NCBI GenBank assembly: GCA_035540755.1
Contig: DATLGD010000152.1
Span: 1-6,739 of the forward strand
Reading direction: 5' to 3'
Length of the DNA stretch: 6,739 nucleotides
Origin: DATLGD01 sp035540755
GTDB taxonomy: Bacteria; Actinomycetota; Actinomycetes; Mycobacteriales; SCTD01
Shown here: piece by piece, positions 1-6,489 of the stretch
Position numbering within the stretch: the stretch's first letter is position 1
Layout: every line of letters starts with the position of its first letter
Position numbers and translations under genes: made by a program
Notes under the pieces: generated by a model
What the model saw: the letters and a program-made list of their open reading frames with translations, nothing else
Database searches by the model: none
Told to the model about the DNA's origin: nothing

Positions 1-10
1 CGCGAGGGCG

Positions 11-403
11 TCAGCCGGCCAGTGAGGTCGGGGAGGTCCGCCGCTCGAACAGGTGGTCCAGGAACCGCAGCAGCTCGAGCGGCTCGAACGGCTTCGGCAG
101 GAAGTAGTCGACGCCCTCGGTCCAGGCCTGCCAGGCGTGGCTGTCGTCGGCCGCGGCCGTGAGCATGACGACCGGCAGGTCGCGCCCGCGCTCGGACCCG
201 CGCAGCCGCCGCAGGACCCCGTGCCCGTCGAGGCCGGGCATCATCACGTCGAGCACGACGCAGTCCGGCCGCTGCGCCTCGACCATGCGCAGGCAGGCGA
301 AGCCGTCCTCGGCGAGGGTGACCTCGTGCCCCTCCTCCTCGAGCACGTCGCGCACGAGCGCGCGCACGGTGGGCTCGTCGTCGACGACGAGGATCCGGGC
401 CAC
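11..403 (-). CDS. Stand-alone response regulator receiver domain protein
   Basis: This 130-residue protein is a single CheY-like receiver domain with no output domain. Visible landmarks are the acidic pair D8-D9, the phospho-acceptor D52 in VVLDVMMPGLDG, the switch threonine T82 (VVMLTAA) and the conserved lysine K104 in the PKPF motif. All residues needed for phosphorylation are therefore present. The GTG start is supported by a strong Shine-Dalgarno sequence (GAGGAGG) five bases upstream. It lies 66 bases after ribF on the same strand, and no histidine kinase is in the window, so its partner is unknown. By family knowledge, such proteins relay phosphate or act by protein-protein contact in the cytoplasm. 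The short tail after residue 121 (SPTSLAG) carries no recognisable domain. The receiver assignment is very secure; its pathway cannot be told from the sequence. Confidence 0.95.
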   Translation of the reverse strand: MARILVVDDEPTVRALVRDVLEEEGHEVTLAEDGFACLRMVEAQRPDCVVLDVMMPGLDGHGVLRRLRGSERGRDLPVVMLTAAADDSHAWQAWTEGVDYFLPKPFEPLELLRFLDHLFERRTSPTSLAG

Positions 404-408
404 GGCGG

Positions 409-415
409 CCTCCTC
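409..415 (-). promoter_or_regulatory. Ribosome binding site of the receiver gene
   Basis: On the minus strand GAGGAGG lies five bases before the GTG at 403-401. It fixes this GTG as the start and suggests good independent translation even though the gene follows ribF closely. Confidence 0.75.
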
Positions 416-469
416 AGGGAGTGAGCGGACCTTGCTCCACAGGAGTCGGCGCGCAGGACCCGTCGGCGG

Positions 470-1426
470 TCACCCGATCGGGTGTGCAGCCAGGACCTCG
501 CGGGTGCGCTCGACATCGCGGTCCATCTGGGCGACGAGATGCGCGACGTCGTCGAAGCGCAGCGTGTCGCGCAGCCGCTCGGTGAACGCGACGCCGACGT
601 GCTCGCCGTAGACGTCCAGGCCGGGGTCGGCGTCGAGCACGTAGGCCTCGACGCGGCGCTCGCGACCGGCGAACGTCGGGTTCGTGCCGATGCTGATGGC
701 CGCGGGCAGCTGCTCGGCGGCCGGACCCCTCCCCCGCACCAGCCGGCCGGCGTACACGCCGTCGGCCGGGACGGCGCTCCAGGGCAGCGGCTCCACGTTG
801 GCCGTGGGGTAGCCGATCTCGCGCCCACGCCGGTCGCCGCGCACCACGACGCCCTCGATGCGGTGCTCACGGCCCAGCGCCGCGGCCGCGGCGACGACGT
901 CGCCGGCGTCGACGCACGAGCGCACGTACGTCGAGGACCAGGTCGTCTCGTCGCTGCCCTGGAGCGGCGCGCCCTCGACGCTGAAGCCGAACCGGCGGCC
1001 GGCGGCGGCGAGCGCCTCGACGTCACCCGCGGCCTTGTGCCCGTACCGGAAGTTCTCCCCGACGACGACGTGCGCGGCGTGCAGGTGCTCCACCAGCACG
1101 GTGTGCACGAACTCGTCGGGCCCGAGCCGGCTGAAGTCGACCGTGAACGGCAGCACGCACAGGACGTCGACGCCGAGGGCCTCGAGCAGCTCGGCCTTGT
1201 ACTGCCGGCTGGTGAGCATCGGCGGGTGGCTGCCCGGGCGCACCACCTCGCTGGGGTGCGGGTCGAAGGTCAGGACGGCAGCGGGCAGCCCGGCGGCGCG
1301 CGCCTTGTCGACCGCTCGGCCGATCGTCTTCTGGTGGCCCCGGTGGACGCCGTCGAACATGCCGATGGTCACCACGCACCGGCCCCACCCGGCCGGGGTG
1401 CTGTCGAGACCTCTCCAGCGCTGCAC
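470..1426 (-). CDS. ribF: Bifunctional riboflavin kinase / FAD synthetase
   Basis: RibF phosphorylates riboflavin to FMN and then adenylylates FMN to FAD, in the cytoplasm. The protein has 318 residues, the usual length for the bifunctional enzyme. The N-terminal FMN adenylyltransferase domain shows the nucleotidyltransferase signature at residues 21-31 (IGMFDGVHRGH), FDPHP at 54-58, VVGENFRYGH near 121-130 and SSTYVR at 164-169. The C-terminal riboflavin kinase domain shows GYPTANV around 205-211 (the PTAN metal/ATP motif), DGVYAG at 222-227, ISIGTNPTF at 244-252 and E260 in VEAYVLD, the expected catalytic glutamate. The start is a GTG giving MQRWRGL, a typical actinobacterial RibF N-terminus, with only a weak AGG upstream. 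It lies 28 bases after the DUF808 gene, suggesting cotranscription. In many actinobacteria rpsO follows ribF; here a receiver gene does. Confidence 0.97.
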   Translation of the reverse strand: MQRWRGLDSTPAGWGRCVVTIGMFDGVHRGHQKTIGRAVDKARAAGLPAAVLTFDPHPSEVVRPGSHPPMLTSRQYKAELLEALGVDVLCVLPFTVDFSRLGPDEFVHTVLVEHLHAAHVVVGENFRYGHKAAGDVEALAAAGRRFGFSVEGAPLQGSDETTWSSTYVRSCVDAGDVVAAAAALGREHRIEGVVVRGDRRGREIGYPTANVEPLPWSAVPADGVYAGRLVRGRGPAAEQLPAAISIGTNPTFAGRERRVEAYVLDADPGLDVYGEHVGVAFTERLRDTLRFDDVAHLVAQMDRDVERTREVLAAHPIG

Positions 1427-1454
1427 GCGCCGAGCCTGCCAGACGCGGCCGAGG

Positions 1455-2420
1455 TCAGTGCGCGGCCGGCGCGGACCGGCGGGAGCACGCCTTCGACACC
1501 AGCGCCACGAGGGCGACGACGACCGCCCCGACCAGCAGCCCGATCAGCGCGCTGGCGAACGTCTCGACCACCCACGCGACGACACCGCCCACCGCGCCGG
1601 TGGCGCGGTCGGCGGCCTCCTCGAGGTGGTGCACCACGTCGTAGAGGCCGTGCCAGCCGAGGTCGTCGGTGCCGAGCAGCAGGATGTGCCCGCCGACCCA
1701 CAGCATCGCCGCGGTGCCGATGACGGAGATCACGTTCATGACCTTCGGCATCGCCCGGACCAGGCCCCGGCCGAAGCCGGCGACCCGGGCCGAGCGCCGC
1801 TGCGCCAGCCGCAGCCCGAGGTCGTCCATCTTGACGATCACGCCGACGACGCCGTAGACGAGCACGGTGATGCCGACGGCGACGACCGCGAGGATCGCCG
1901 CCCGGCTGGCCAGGCCCTGGTCGGCCACCTCGTTCAGCGCGATGACCATGATCTCGGCCGACAGGATGAAGTCGGTGCGGACGGCGCCTCGCACGACGAC
2001 GTCCTCGTCGACCATCCGCGACTCCGCCGCTGCCGCGACCGGGTCCTCCGGCGTGTCGTGGTGGCCGCCGACCTTCTCCCAGATCTTGTGCGCCCCCTCG
2101 TAGCAGAGGTAGGCGCCGCCGAGCATGAGGATCGGCGTGAGCAGGACCGGGAGGAACTGGCTGAGCAGCAGCAGGGCGGGCAGGATGATCAGCAGCTTGT
2201 TGCGCAGCGACCCGACCGCGATCCGGCGGATGATCGGCAGCTCCCGCTCGGCCGCCAGGCCCTGCACGTACTGCGGCGTGACGGCGGTGTCGTCGACCAC
2301 CACGCCGGCGGCCTTGGCGCTCGCCCGCCCGGCCGCCACACCGATGTCGTCGACCGACGCGGCCGCCGCCCTCGCGAGGGTGGCGACGTCGTCGAGCAGC
2401 GCCACGAGCCCGCCGCTCAT
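1455..2420 (-). CDS. DUF808 (YedI-like) multi-pass inner membrane protein
   Basis: This 321-residue protein matches the DUF808 / YedI family, whose biochemical role is unknown. It begins MSGGLVALLDDVATLA, a typical N-terminus of this family, followed by a soluble segment to about residue 70. Hydrophobic segments follow at about 74-107 (long enough for two crossings), 174-197, 226-249 and 276-308. The stretch RTDFILSAEIMVIALNE (148-164) and KMDDLGLRLA (197-206), which I recall as family-conserved, are present. The ATG start has AGGAG seven bases upstream. It sits between truB and ribF on the same strand, 114 bases after truB and 28 before ribF, a position not usual for this family. The C-terminus is short and basic (SKACSRRS), probably cytoplasmic. 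Family assignment is from recognition of the sequence, without a search; no function should be inferred from its neighbours. Confidence 0.88.
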   Translation of the reverse strand: MSGGLVALLDDVATLARAAAASVDDIGVAAGRASAKAAGVVVDDTAVTPQYVQGLAAERELPIIRRIAVGSLRNKLLIILPALLLLSQFLPVLLTPILMLGGAYLCYEGAHKIWEKVGGHHDTPEDPVAAAAESRMVDEDVVVRGAVRTDFILSAEIMVIALNEVADQGLASRAAILAVVAVGITVLVYGVVGVIVKMDDLGLRLAQRRSARVAGFGRGLVRAMPKVMNVISVIGTAAMLWVGGHILLLGTDDLGWHGLYDVVHHLEEAADRATGAVGGVVAWVVETFASALIGLLVGAVVVALVALVSKACSRRSAPAAH

Positions 2421-2534
2421 CGCCGCGCTCCTGCGTCCTCGGACCTGCGGTTCACCTGCCGCGAGTGCGTCACGCGCGGAGCGTAGTCCCGGCTTCCGGA
2501 GGGCGTGCCACGACGAGGCAGGTCCCTCTGCGGC

Positions 2535-3425
2535 TCAAGCCGGCCGGAAGACGACCACTGGTCGGCAGGCGCCGTCGCGGTTCTCGACGAGCGCCACGCA
2601 GCCGCCGTCCGGGGCGAAGGCGCCGACGACCGCGTCGACACCGCTCGGCGCGAGCTTCTTGCCGTACGACAGCGCCGCGGCTTCGTCGGCGTCCAGATCG
2701 CGGCGGGGGAACGACGCCGCGACGGCGGCGTCGAGGCGCACGACGGCGGTATCGGTCGCCCCCTCGGCGGCCAGCTCGTCGAGCGTGCGCGCGACGTCGA
2801 GCCCGAACGGGCCGACCCGGGTGCGACGAAGGGCGGTCAGGTGCGCGCCTACGCCGAGCGCCTCGCCGGCGTCCCGGGCGAGCGCGCGCACATAGGTGCC
2901 GCTGCTGCACGTGACCGCGACGTCGACGTCGTCGCCGCGTCGGGCCAGCACGTCCAGCCGAGGGACGACGACCCTGCGGGCGGCCAGCGTCACGTCCTCC
3001 CCGGCGCGCACCCGGGCGTAGGAGCGCACGCCGTCGACCTTGACCGCCGACACCGACGACGGGACCTGCTCGATCTCGCCGGTGAGCGCCGCGAGCGCTG
3101 CGGCCAGCGCCTCGTCGGTGACGCCCGAGGCGTCGCGGACCTCGACCGCCTCGCCCTGTGCGTCGTCGGTGACCGTGGTGGTGCCGAGGCGGATCGTCGC
3201 GTCGTAGGCCTTGTCGGTCAGCGCCAGGTGTCCGAGCAGCCGGGTCGCCCGGCCGATGCCGAGCACCAGCACCCCGGTCGCCATAGGGTCGAGCGTGCCG
3301 GCGTGCCCGACCTTGCGGGTGCGCGCCAGCCGCCGGACCTTGCCGACGACGTCGTGCGAGGTCCAGCCGGCCGGCTTGTCGACGACGAGCAGGCCGTCGG
3401 GTGCCGGCGGCGGCCGGTCGGTCAC
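2535..3425 (-). CDS. truB: tRNA pseudouridine(55) synthase
   Basis: TruB isomerises U55 in the T-loop of tRNAs to pseudouridine and also has tRNA-folding chaperone activity in studied bacteria. The protein has 296 residues, normal for the family. The N-terminal motif GLLVVDKPAGWTSHDVV (11-27) is followed by the catalytic loop GHAGTLDPMATGVL (40-53), with D46 the nucleophilic aspartate. Other conserved parts are Y74 in KAYDATIRLG, QVPSSVSAVKVDG (120-132), and SGTYVRALARDAGEALG (175-191). The C-terminal 60 or so residues fit the PUA-like RNA-binding end of actinobacterial TruB. The GTG start overlaps the rbfA stop as GTGA, so translation is probably coupled; no strong Shine-Dalgarno sequence is seen. 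The exonuclease/phosphatase (nrnA-type) gene that often lies between rbfA and truB in actinobacteria is absent. Confidence 0.98.
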   Translation of the reverse strand: MTDRPPPAPDGLLVVDKPAGWTSHDVVGKVRRLARTRKVGHAGTLDPMATGVLVLGIGRATRLLGHLALTDKAYDATIRLGTTTVTDDAQGEAVEVRDASGVTDEALAAALAALTGEIEQVPSSVSAVKVDGVRSYARVRAGEDVTLAARRVVVPRLDVLARRGDDVDVAVTCSSGTYVRALARDAGEALGVGAHLTALRRTRVGPFGLDVARTLDELAAEGATDTAVVRLDAAVAASFPRRDLDADEAAALSYGKKLAPSGVDAVVGAFAPDGGCVALVENRDGACRPVVVFRPA

Positions 3426-3952
3426 CGCTGCTCGTCGGCCTCGACGGCGTGGTACCGGGCGTGATGCGCCTCGGCGGCGACGTCCTCGTCTGCCCCGCGG
3501 TCCGCGGCCGCGTCTGCTTCCCCGTCGTCGACGGCCCGCGGCAGCCGGTAGGGATCGGGGTCGCCGGCGGGCTGGGCGCCCTCGGCGAGCGCGTGCAGCT
3601 CGGCGTCCGCCGCCCGCGCCTTGGCGAGCAGCTCCTCGATCTTGCCGGCGGTCTCGGGCACGACGTCGGCGACGAAGGTCAGCGACGGCGTGTACCGCAC
3701 CCCGGTCTGCCGGCCGACCTGGCTGCGCAGCACGCCCTTGGCCGACTCGAGCGCCATCGCGCTGCTCTGCCGCTCCTCGTCGCTCCCGTAGACCGTGTAG
3801 TACAGCGTGGCCTCGCGCAGGTCCGGGGTGACCTTGGCGTCGGTGATGGTCACCATGCCCAGGCGCGGGTCCTTGACCTGCAGCTCGATCGTGGACGCCA
3901 CGATCTCGCGGATCCGCACGGCCAGCTTGCGCGCCCTCGCGACGTCCACCAT
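3422..3952 (-). CDS. rbfA: 30S ribosome-binding factor A
   Basis: RbfA binds the 30S subunit late in assembly, assists 16S rRNA 5'-end maturation and is needed for cold adaptation in studied bacteria. The body (about residues 4-118) has the family's KH-like fold: the N-terminal helix ARARKLAVRIREIVAS, the strands around LGMVTITDAKVTPDLREATLYYTVYG (32-56) and the A-K-G kink at 71-73 in ESAKGVLRSQVG, then VRYTPSLTFVAD. At 176 residues it is longer than the common 120-150. The extra length is a low-complexity acidic, Ala/Asp/Glu-rich tail from about residue 131, probably disordered. The ATG start is one base after the DUF503 stop, with GGAGAGG about nine bases upstream inside DUF503, and the stop overlaps the truB start. 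This tight packing indicates one DUF503-rbfA-truB transcript. Confidence 0.97.
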   Translation of the reverse strand: MVDVARARKLAVRIREIVASTIELQVKDPRLGMVTITDAKVTPDLREATLYYTVYGSDEERQSSAMALESAKGVLRSQVGRQTGVRYTPSLTFVADVVPETAGKIEELLAKARAADAELHALAEGAQPAGDPDPYRLPRAVDDGEADAAADRGADEDVAAEAHHARYHAVEADEQR

Positions 3953-3953
3953 G

Positions 3954-4247
3954 TCAGTCGTCCTCTCCGTAGAGCCGCTGCCGCGCGGACAGCACCTCGA
4001 GCTCCGGCCGGGACGCCACGAGCGCCTCGCACCGGTCCATCACCTCGCGGCAGTGCGCCGCGTCCGGGGCCACGACGGCCACCCCCACCAGCGCCCTGCG
4101 GTGCAGGTCCAGGTGACCCGCCTCGGCGACCGACACCTCGAACTTCCGCCGCAGCTCCGCCACCACCGGCCGCACGAGCGAACGCTTCTCCTTCAGCGAC
4201 CGCACGTCCCCCAGCAGCAGGTCGATCTCCAGCACCCCGACGAACAC
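3954..4247 (-). CDS. DUF503 family protein (YlxP-like)
   Basis: This 97-residue protein belongs to the DUF503 (YlxP-like) family, small alpha/beta proteins commonly encoded between infB and rbfA in Gram-positive bacteria. Family landmarks are the N-terminal strand VGVLEIDLLLGDVRSLKEKR (3-22), then the helix SLVRPVVAELRRKFEVSVAEAG, a central strand ALVGVAVVAPD and the closing helix with the HCREVMDRCEALV stretch. Its function is not established; the constant position beside infB and rbfA suggests a role tied to translation or ribosome assembly, which is inference. The start is GTG, supported by GGGAGG nine bases upstream. It stops one base before rbfA, so the two are probably translationally linked. 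The 204-base gap upstream separates it from infB. Confidence 0.92.
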   Translation of the reverse strand: MFVGVLEIDLLLGDVRSLKEKRSLVRPVVAELRRKFEVSVAEAGHLDLHRRALVGVAVVAPDAAHCREVMDRCEALVASRPELEVLSARQRLYGEDD

Positions 4248-4256
4248 AGTGCAGAG

Positions 4257-4262
4257 CCTCCC
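4257..4262 (-). promoter_or_regulatory. Ribosome binding site of the DUF503 gene
   Basis: On the minus strand GGGAGG lies nine bases before the GTG at 4247-4245. It decides this GTG start and shows that the rbfA-truB part of the cluster has its own strong translation entry point. Confidence 0.7.
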
Positions 4263-4360
4263 TCACGAGCCACGCCGACCGCGGCCCGCCCCGCAGCCAC
4301 GCGCCACCCCCGCTCACCCGAGGTTCCGAGAAGAGCGCGGGGAGGAGCACGTGGACCGGA

Positions 4361-4438
4361 GGCCGGCGGCGCCCGGCATGTGTCCGAAGGAGCATCAAGC
4401 GAAGCAGCTCCGAGGACACCCGCCGGGCAGAGCCGGCC
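4361..4438 (-). other. Long imperfect stem-loop just downstream of infB
   Basis: Reading the minus strand, four paired blocks occur in mirror order: GGCCGGC with GCCGGCC (4432-4438 and 4361-4367), GCCCGGC with GCCGGGC (4422-4428 and 4371-4377), TGTCC with GGACA (4414-4418 and 4381-4385), and GGAGC with GCTCC (4407-4411 and 4389-4393). They give 24 Watson-Crick pairs, broken by three small internal loops (3/3, 3/3 and 2/3 bases), around a 13-base loop at 4394-4406. The structure begins 13 bases after the infB stop codon. No run of T follows it, so it is not a classical intrinsic terminator. Candidate roles are a U-less terminator, an mRNA 3'-end stabiliser, an RNase III-type processing site, or a dispersed palindromic element. 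The pairing is seen directly; the role is unknown. Confidence 0.75.
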
Positions 4439-4451
4439 GGAAGACCAGCGA

Positions 4452-6479
4452 TCAGCCCCGCGGCTTCTCGCGGTTCTCGAACGTCTCGATGACGTCGTCG
4501 GTCTTGATGTCGTTGAACGACCCCAGCCCGATACCGCACTCGTAGCCGTCGCGGACCTCGGTCGCGTCGTCCTTGAACCGCTTGAGCGACTCGATCCTGA
4601 GGTTGTCGGCCACGACGACGCCGTCGCGCACCAGCCGCGCCGAGCTGTTGCGGCGGATGAGCCCGGTGCGCACGAGGCAGCCGGCGATGTTGCCGAACTT
4701 CGAGGAGCGGAACACCTCGCGCACCTCGGCGGTGCCGAGCTGCACCTCCTCGAACTCGGGCTTGAGCATGCCCTTGAGCGCCGCCTCGACGTCCTCGATC
4801 GCCGCGTAGATGACCGAGTAGTACCGGACGTCGACGTGCTCGCGGTCGGCCAGCTCGCGGGCCTTGCCCTCGGGCCGGACGTTGAAGCCGAGGATGACCG
4901 CGTCCGAGGCCGAAGCCAGCGTGACGTCGTTCTCGGTGATCGCACCGACGCCGCGGTGGATGATCCGGAGACTGACCTCCTCGCCGACGTCGATCTTCAG
5001 CAGCGCGTCCTCGACGGCCTCGACAGAACCGGAGACGTCGCCCTTGAGGATGAGGTTGAGCTGGGTCTTCTCCCCCTCCTTCAGGCGCTCGAACAGCGAC
5101 TCGAGGGTCGGGCGGCCACGGCTCTGGGCGAGGCTGGCTGCCCGCTCGCGCGCCTGCCGCTGCTCGGCGATCTGCCGGGCGGTGCGGTCCTCGGGCACGA
5201 CGAGGAAGTTGTCGCCGGCGCCGGGCACCGAGGTGAACCCGAGCACCTGCACGGGCTGGGCCGGGCCGGCCTGCTCGACGGCGTTGCCGTCGTCGTCGAG
5301 CATCGCCCGGACGCGCCCGAAGGCGTCCCCGGAGACGATCGAGTCGCCGACGCGCAGCGTGCCCCGCTGGACGAGGACGGTCGCGACCGGGCCGCGGCCC
5401 TTGTCGAGGTGGGCCTCGATGGCCACGCCCTGAGCCGGGACGTGCGGGTCGGAGGTGAGCTCGAGCGCGGCGTCGGCGGTGAGCAGGACGGCGTCGAGCA
5501 GCTGCTCGAGGTTCTGCCCGCCGAGCGCCGACACGTCGACGAACATCGTCTCGCCGCCGTACTCCTCGGCGACCAGGCCGTACTCGGTCAGCTGACCGCG
5601 CACCTTGGCCGGGTCCGCCCCCTCCTTGTCGATCTTGTTGACGGCGACCACGATGGGGACCTCGGCGGCCTGGGCGTGGTTGAGCGCCTCGATCGTCTGC
5701 GGCTTGACGCCGTCGTCGGCCGCCACCACGAGGATCGCGATGTCGGTGACCTTGGCGCCACGGGCACGCATGGCGGTGAACGCCTCGTGACCGGGGGTGT
5801 CGATGAAGGTGATCTCCCGGATCCCGCCCTCGACCGGGTGGTGCACCTGGTAGGCGCCGATGTGCTGGGTGATGCCGCCGGCCTCGCCCTTGAAGACGTC
5901 GGTCTTGCGGATCGCGTCCAGCAGGCGGGTCTTGCCGTGGTCGACGTGACCCATGATCGTGACGACCGGCGGGCGCGCCATGAGCTCGGCGCCCTCCTCG
6001 TAGTCGCCGCCGAAGGAGAGGTCGAAGCGGTCGAGCAGCGCCGCGTCCTCCTCCTCGGGCGTGACGATCTGCACGTCGTAGTTGAGCTGGGCGCCGAGCA
6101 GCTGCAGCGTCTCGTCGGTGCACGACTGCGTCGCCGTCACCATCTCGCCGAGCTCGGTGAAGACCACCTGCACGAGCGAGCCGGGGTTGGCGTTGATCTT
6201 GTCGGCGAAATCGGCGAGCGAGGCGCCGCGCGGCAGGCGCACGGCCGAGCCGTTGCCGCGGGGGACGCCGCCGCCCATCGTCGGCGCGGCGAGGTTGTCG
6301 AACTCCTGACGCCGCTGCTTCTTGCTCTTGCGCCCGCGGGTCGGGCGTCCGCCCGGACCGCGGCCGAACGCGCCGGCGACCTGACCGCCGCGGGCCGCGC
6401 CGCCGCGACCGCCGGGACGGCCGGTGAAGCCGCCCGGACGGGGCGGACCGCCACCGAAGCCGCCGCCGCCGGGACGGCC
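4452..6479 (-). CDS. infB: Translation initiation factor IF-2, 5'-truncated
   Basis: IF-2 is the GTPase that brings fMet-tRNA to the 30S subunit and promotes subunit joining. The reading frame is intact from the TGA at 4454-4452 up to about 6479. It contains the Gly/Arg/Pro-rich linker (about 6479-6333), the RKSKKQRRQEFDN block (6332-6294), and then the core. Counting from the methionine at 6278, G1 is GHVDHGKT at 110-117, G2 lies in GGITQHIGAY near 134-143, G3 is DTPG at 160-163, G4 NKID at 214-217 and G5 SA at 250-251. Domains II-IV follow to the end (ENREKPRG). The ATG at 6278 is not a real start: it lies inside a conserved block, and the linker continues in frame upstream. The N-terminal part, normally some 300 residues in actinobacteria, is missing because the sequence turns at about 6477 into a second, opposite infB copy. 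Confidence 0.95.
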   Translation of the reverse strand, partial: GRPGGGGFGGGPPRPGGFTGRPGGRGGAARGGQVAGAFGRGPGGRPTRGRKSKKQRRQEFDNLAAPTMGGGVPRGNGSAVRLPRGASLADFADKINANPGSLVQVVFTELGEMVTATQSCTDETLQLLGAQLNYDVQIVTPEEEDAALLDRFDLSFGGDYEEGAELMARPPVVTIMGHVDHGKTRLLDAIRKTDVFKGEAGGITQHIGAYQVHHPVEGGIREITFIDTPGHEAFTAMRARGAKVTDIAILVVAADDGVKPQTIEALNHAQAAEVPIVVAVNKIDKEGADPAKVRGQLTEYGLVAEEYGGETMFVDVSALGGQNLEQLLDAVLLTADAALELTSDPHVPAQGVAIEAHLDKGRGPVATVLVQRGTLRVGDSIVSGDAFGRVRAMLDDDGNAVEQAGPAQPVQVLGFTSVPGAGDNFLVVPEDRTARQIAEQRQARERAASLAQSRGRPTLESLFERLKEGEKTQLNLILKGDVSGSVEAVEDALLKIDVGEEVSLRIIHRGVGAITENDVTLASASDAVILGFNVRPEGKARELADREHVDVRYYSVIYAAIEDVEAALKGMLKPEFEEVQLGTAEVREVFRSSKFGNIAGCLVRTGLIRRNSSARLVRDGVVVADNLRIESLKRFKDDATEVRDGYECGIGLGSFNDIKTDDVIETFENREKPRG
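6159..6422 (-). repeat. Left arm of diverged inverted repeat (infB)
   Basis: These 264 bases are the reverse-complement partner of 6476-6739. Paired positions always sum to 12898 (for example the RKSKK codons at 6332 and 6566), so the arms have no length difference. Hand-counted identity is about 87 percent. The spacer between arms is 6423-6475. Confidence 0.9.
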
Positions 6480-6489
6480 GCCCCGGCGG
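6466..6489. repeat. Near-palindrome at the infB/infB junction
   Basis: These 24 bases are self-complementary around 6477/6478, with a single mismatched pair (A6474 against C6481). Both halves encode the same Gly-Arg-Pro-Gly type of IF-2 linker motif, one on each strand, built around GGCCG. It marks where the two opposite infB reading frames meet. Confidence 0.8.

Larger units (their letters stand above)
4248..4451 (-). other. infB-DUF503 intergenic region
   Basis: These 204 bases hold no convincing gene. The infB-proximal half is filled by the long stem-loop at 4361-4438, described separately. The DUF503-proximal half is G-rich on the transcribed strand and ends in the DUF503 ribosome binding site. 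I see no T-tract after the stem and no clear promoter boxes. In a cluster where the next genes overlap or nearly touch, this is the largest gap, so it is the likeliest place for a transcript end, a processing site or a second promoter. Confidence 0.6.

Noticed and set aside
482..1723. Long plus-strand open frame of 413 codons opposite ribF and DUF808
   Set aside because: It is the antisense shadow of clearly recognised minus-strand genes in very GC-rich DNA. Its translation is low-complexity Arg/Ala/Asp-rich with no family resemblance, and it runs across a gene boundary.
858..2486. Plus-strand open frame of 542 codons rich in Asp, Arg and His
   Set aside because: It spans the antisense of ribF and DUF808 and has biased, repetitive composition caused by reading GC-rich codons backwards. 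No domain is recognisable.
2421..2534. Terminator or promoter between truB and the DUF808 gene
   Set aside because: Only 4-bp stems (such as CCGG around AAG, and GCGG/CCGC) and no T-tract are present. A TACGCT resembling a -10 box has no matching -35 hexamer.
4297..4328. Possible ECF-sigma promoter (GGAACC and CGTGG on the minus strand) before DUF503
   Set aside because: The spacer is about 20 bases, longer than the roughly 15-17 expected for such promoters, and the -10 part is not distinctive in G-rich sequence.
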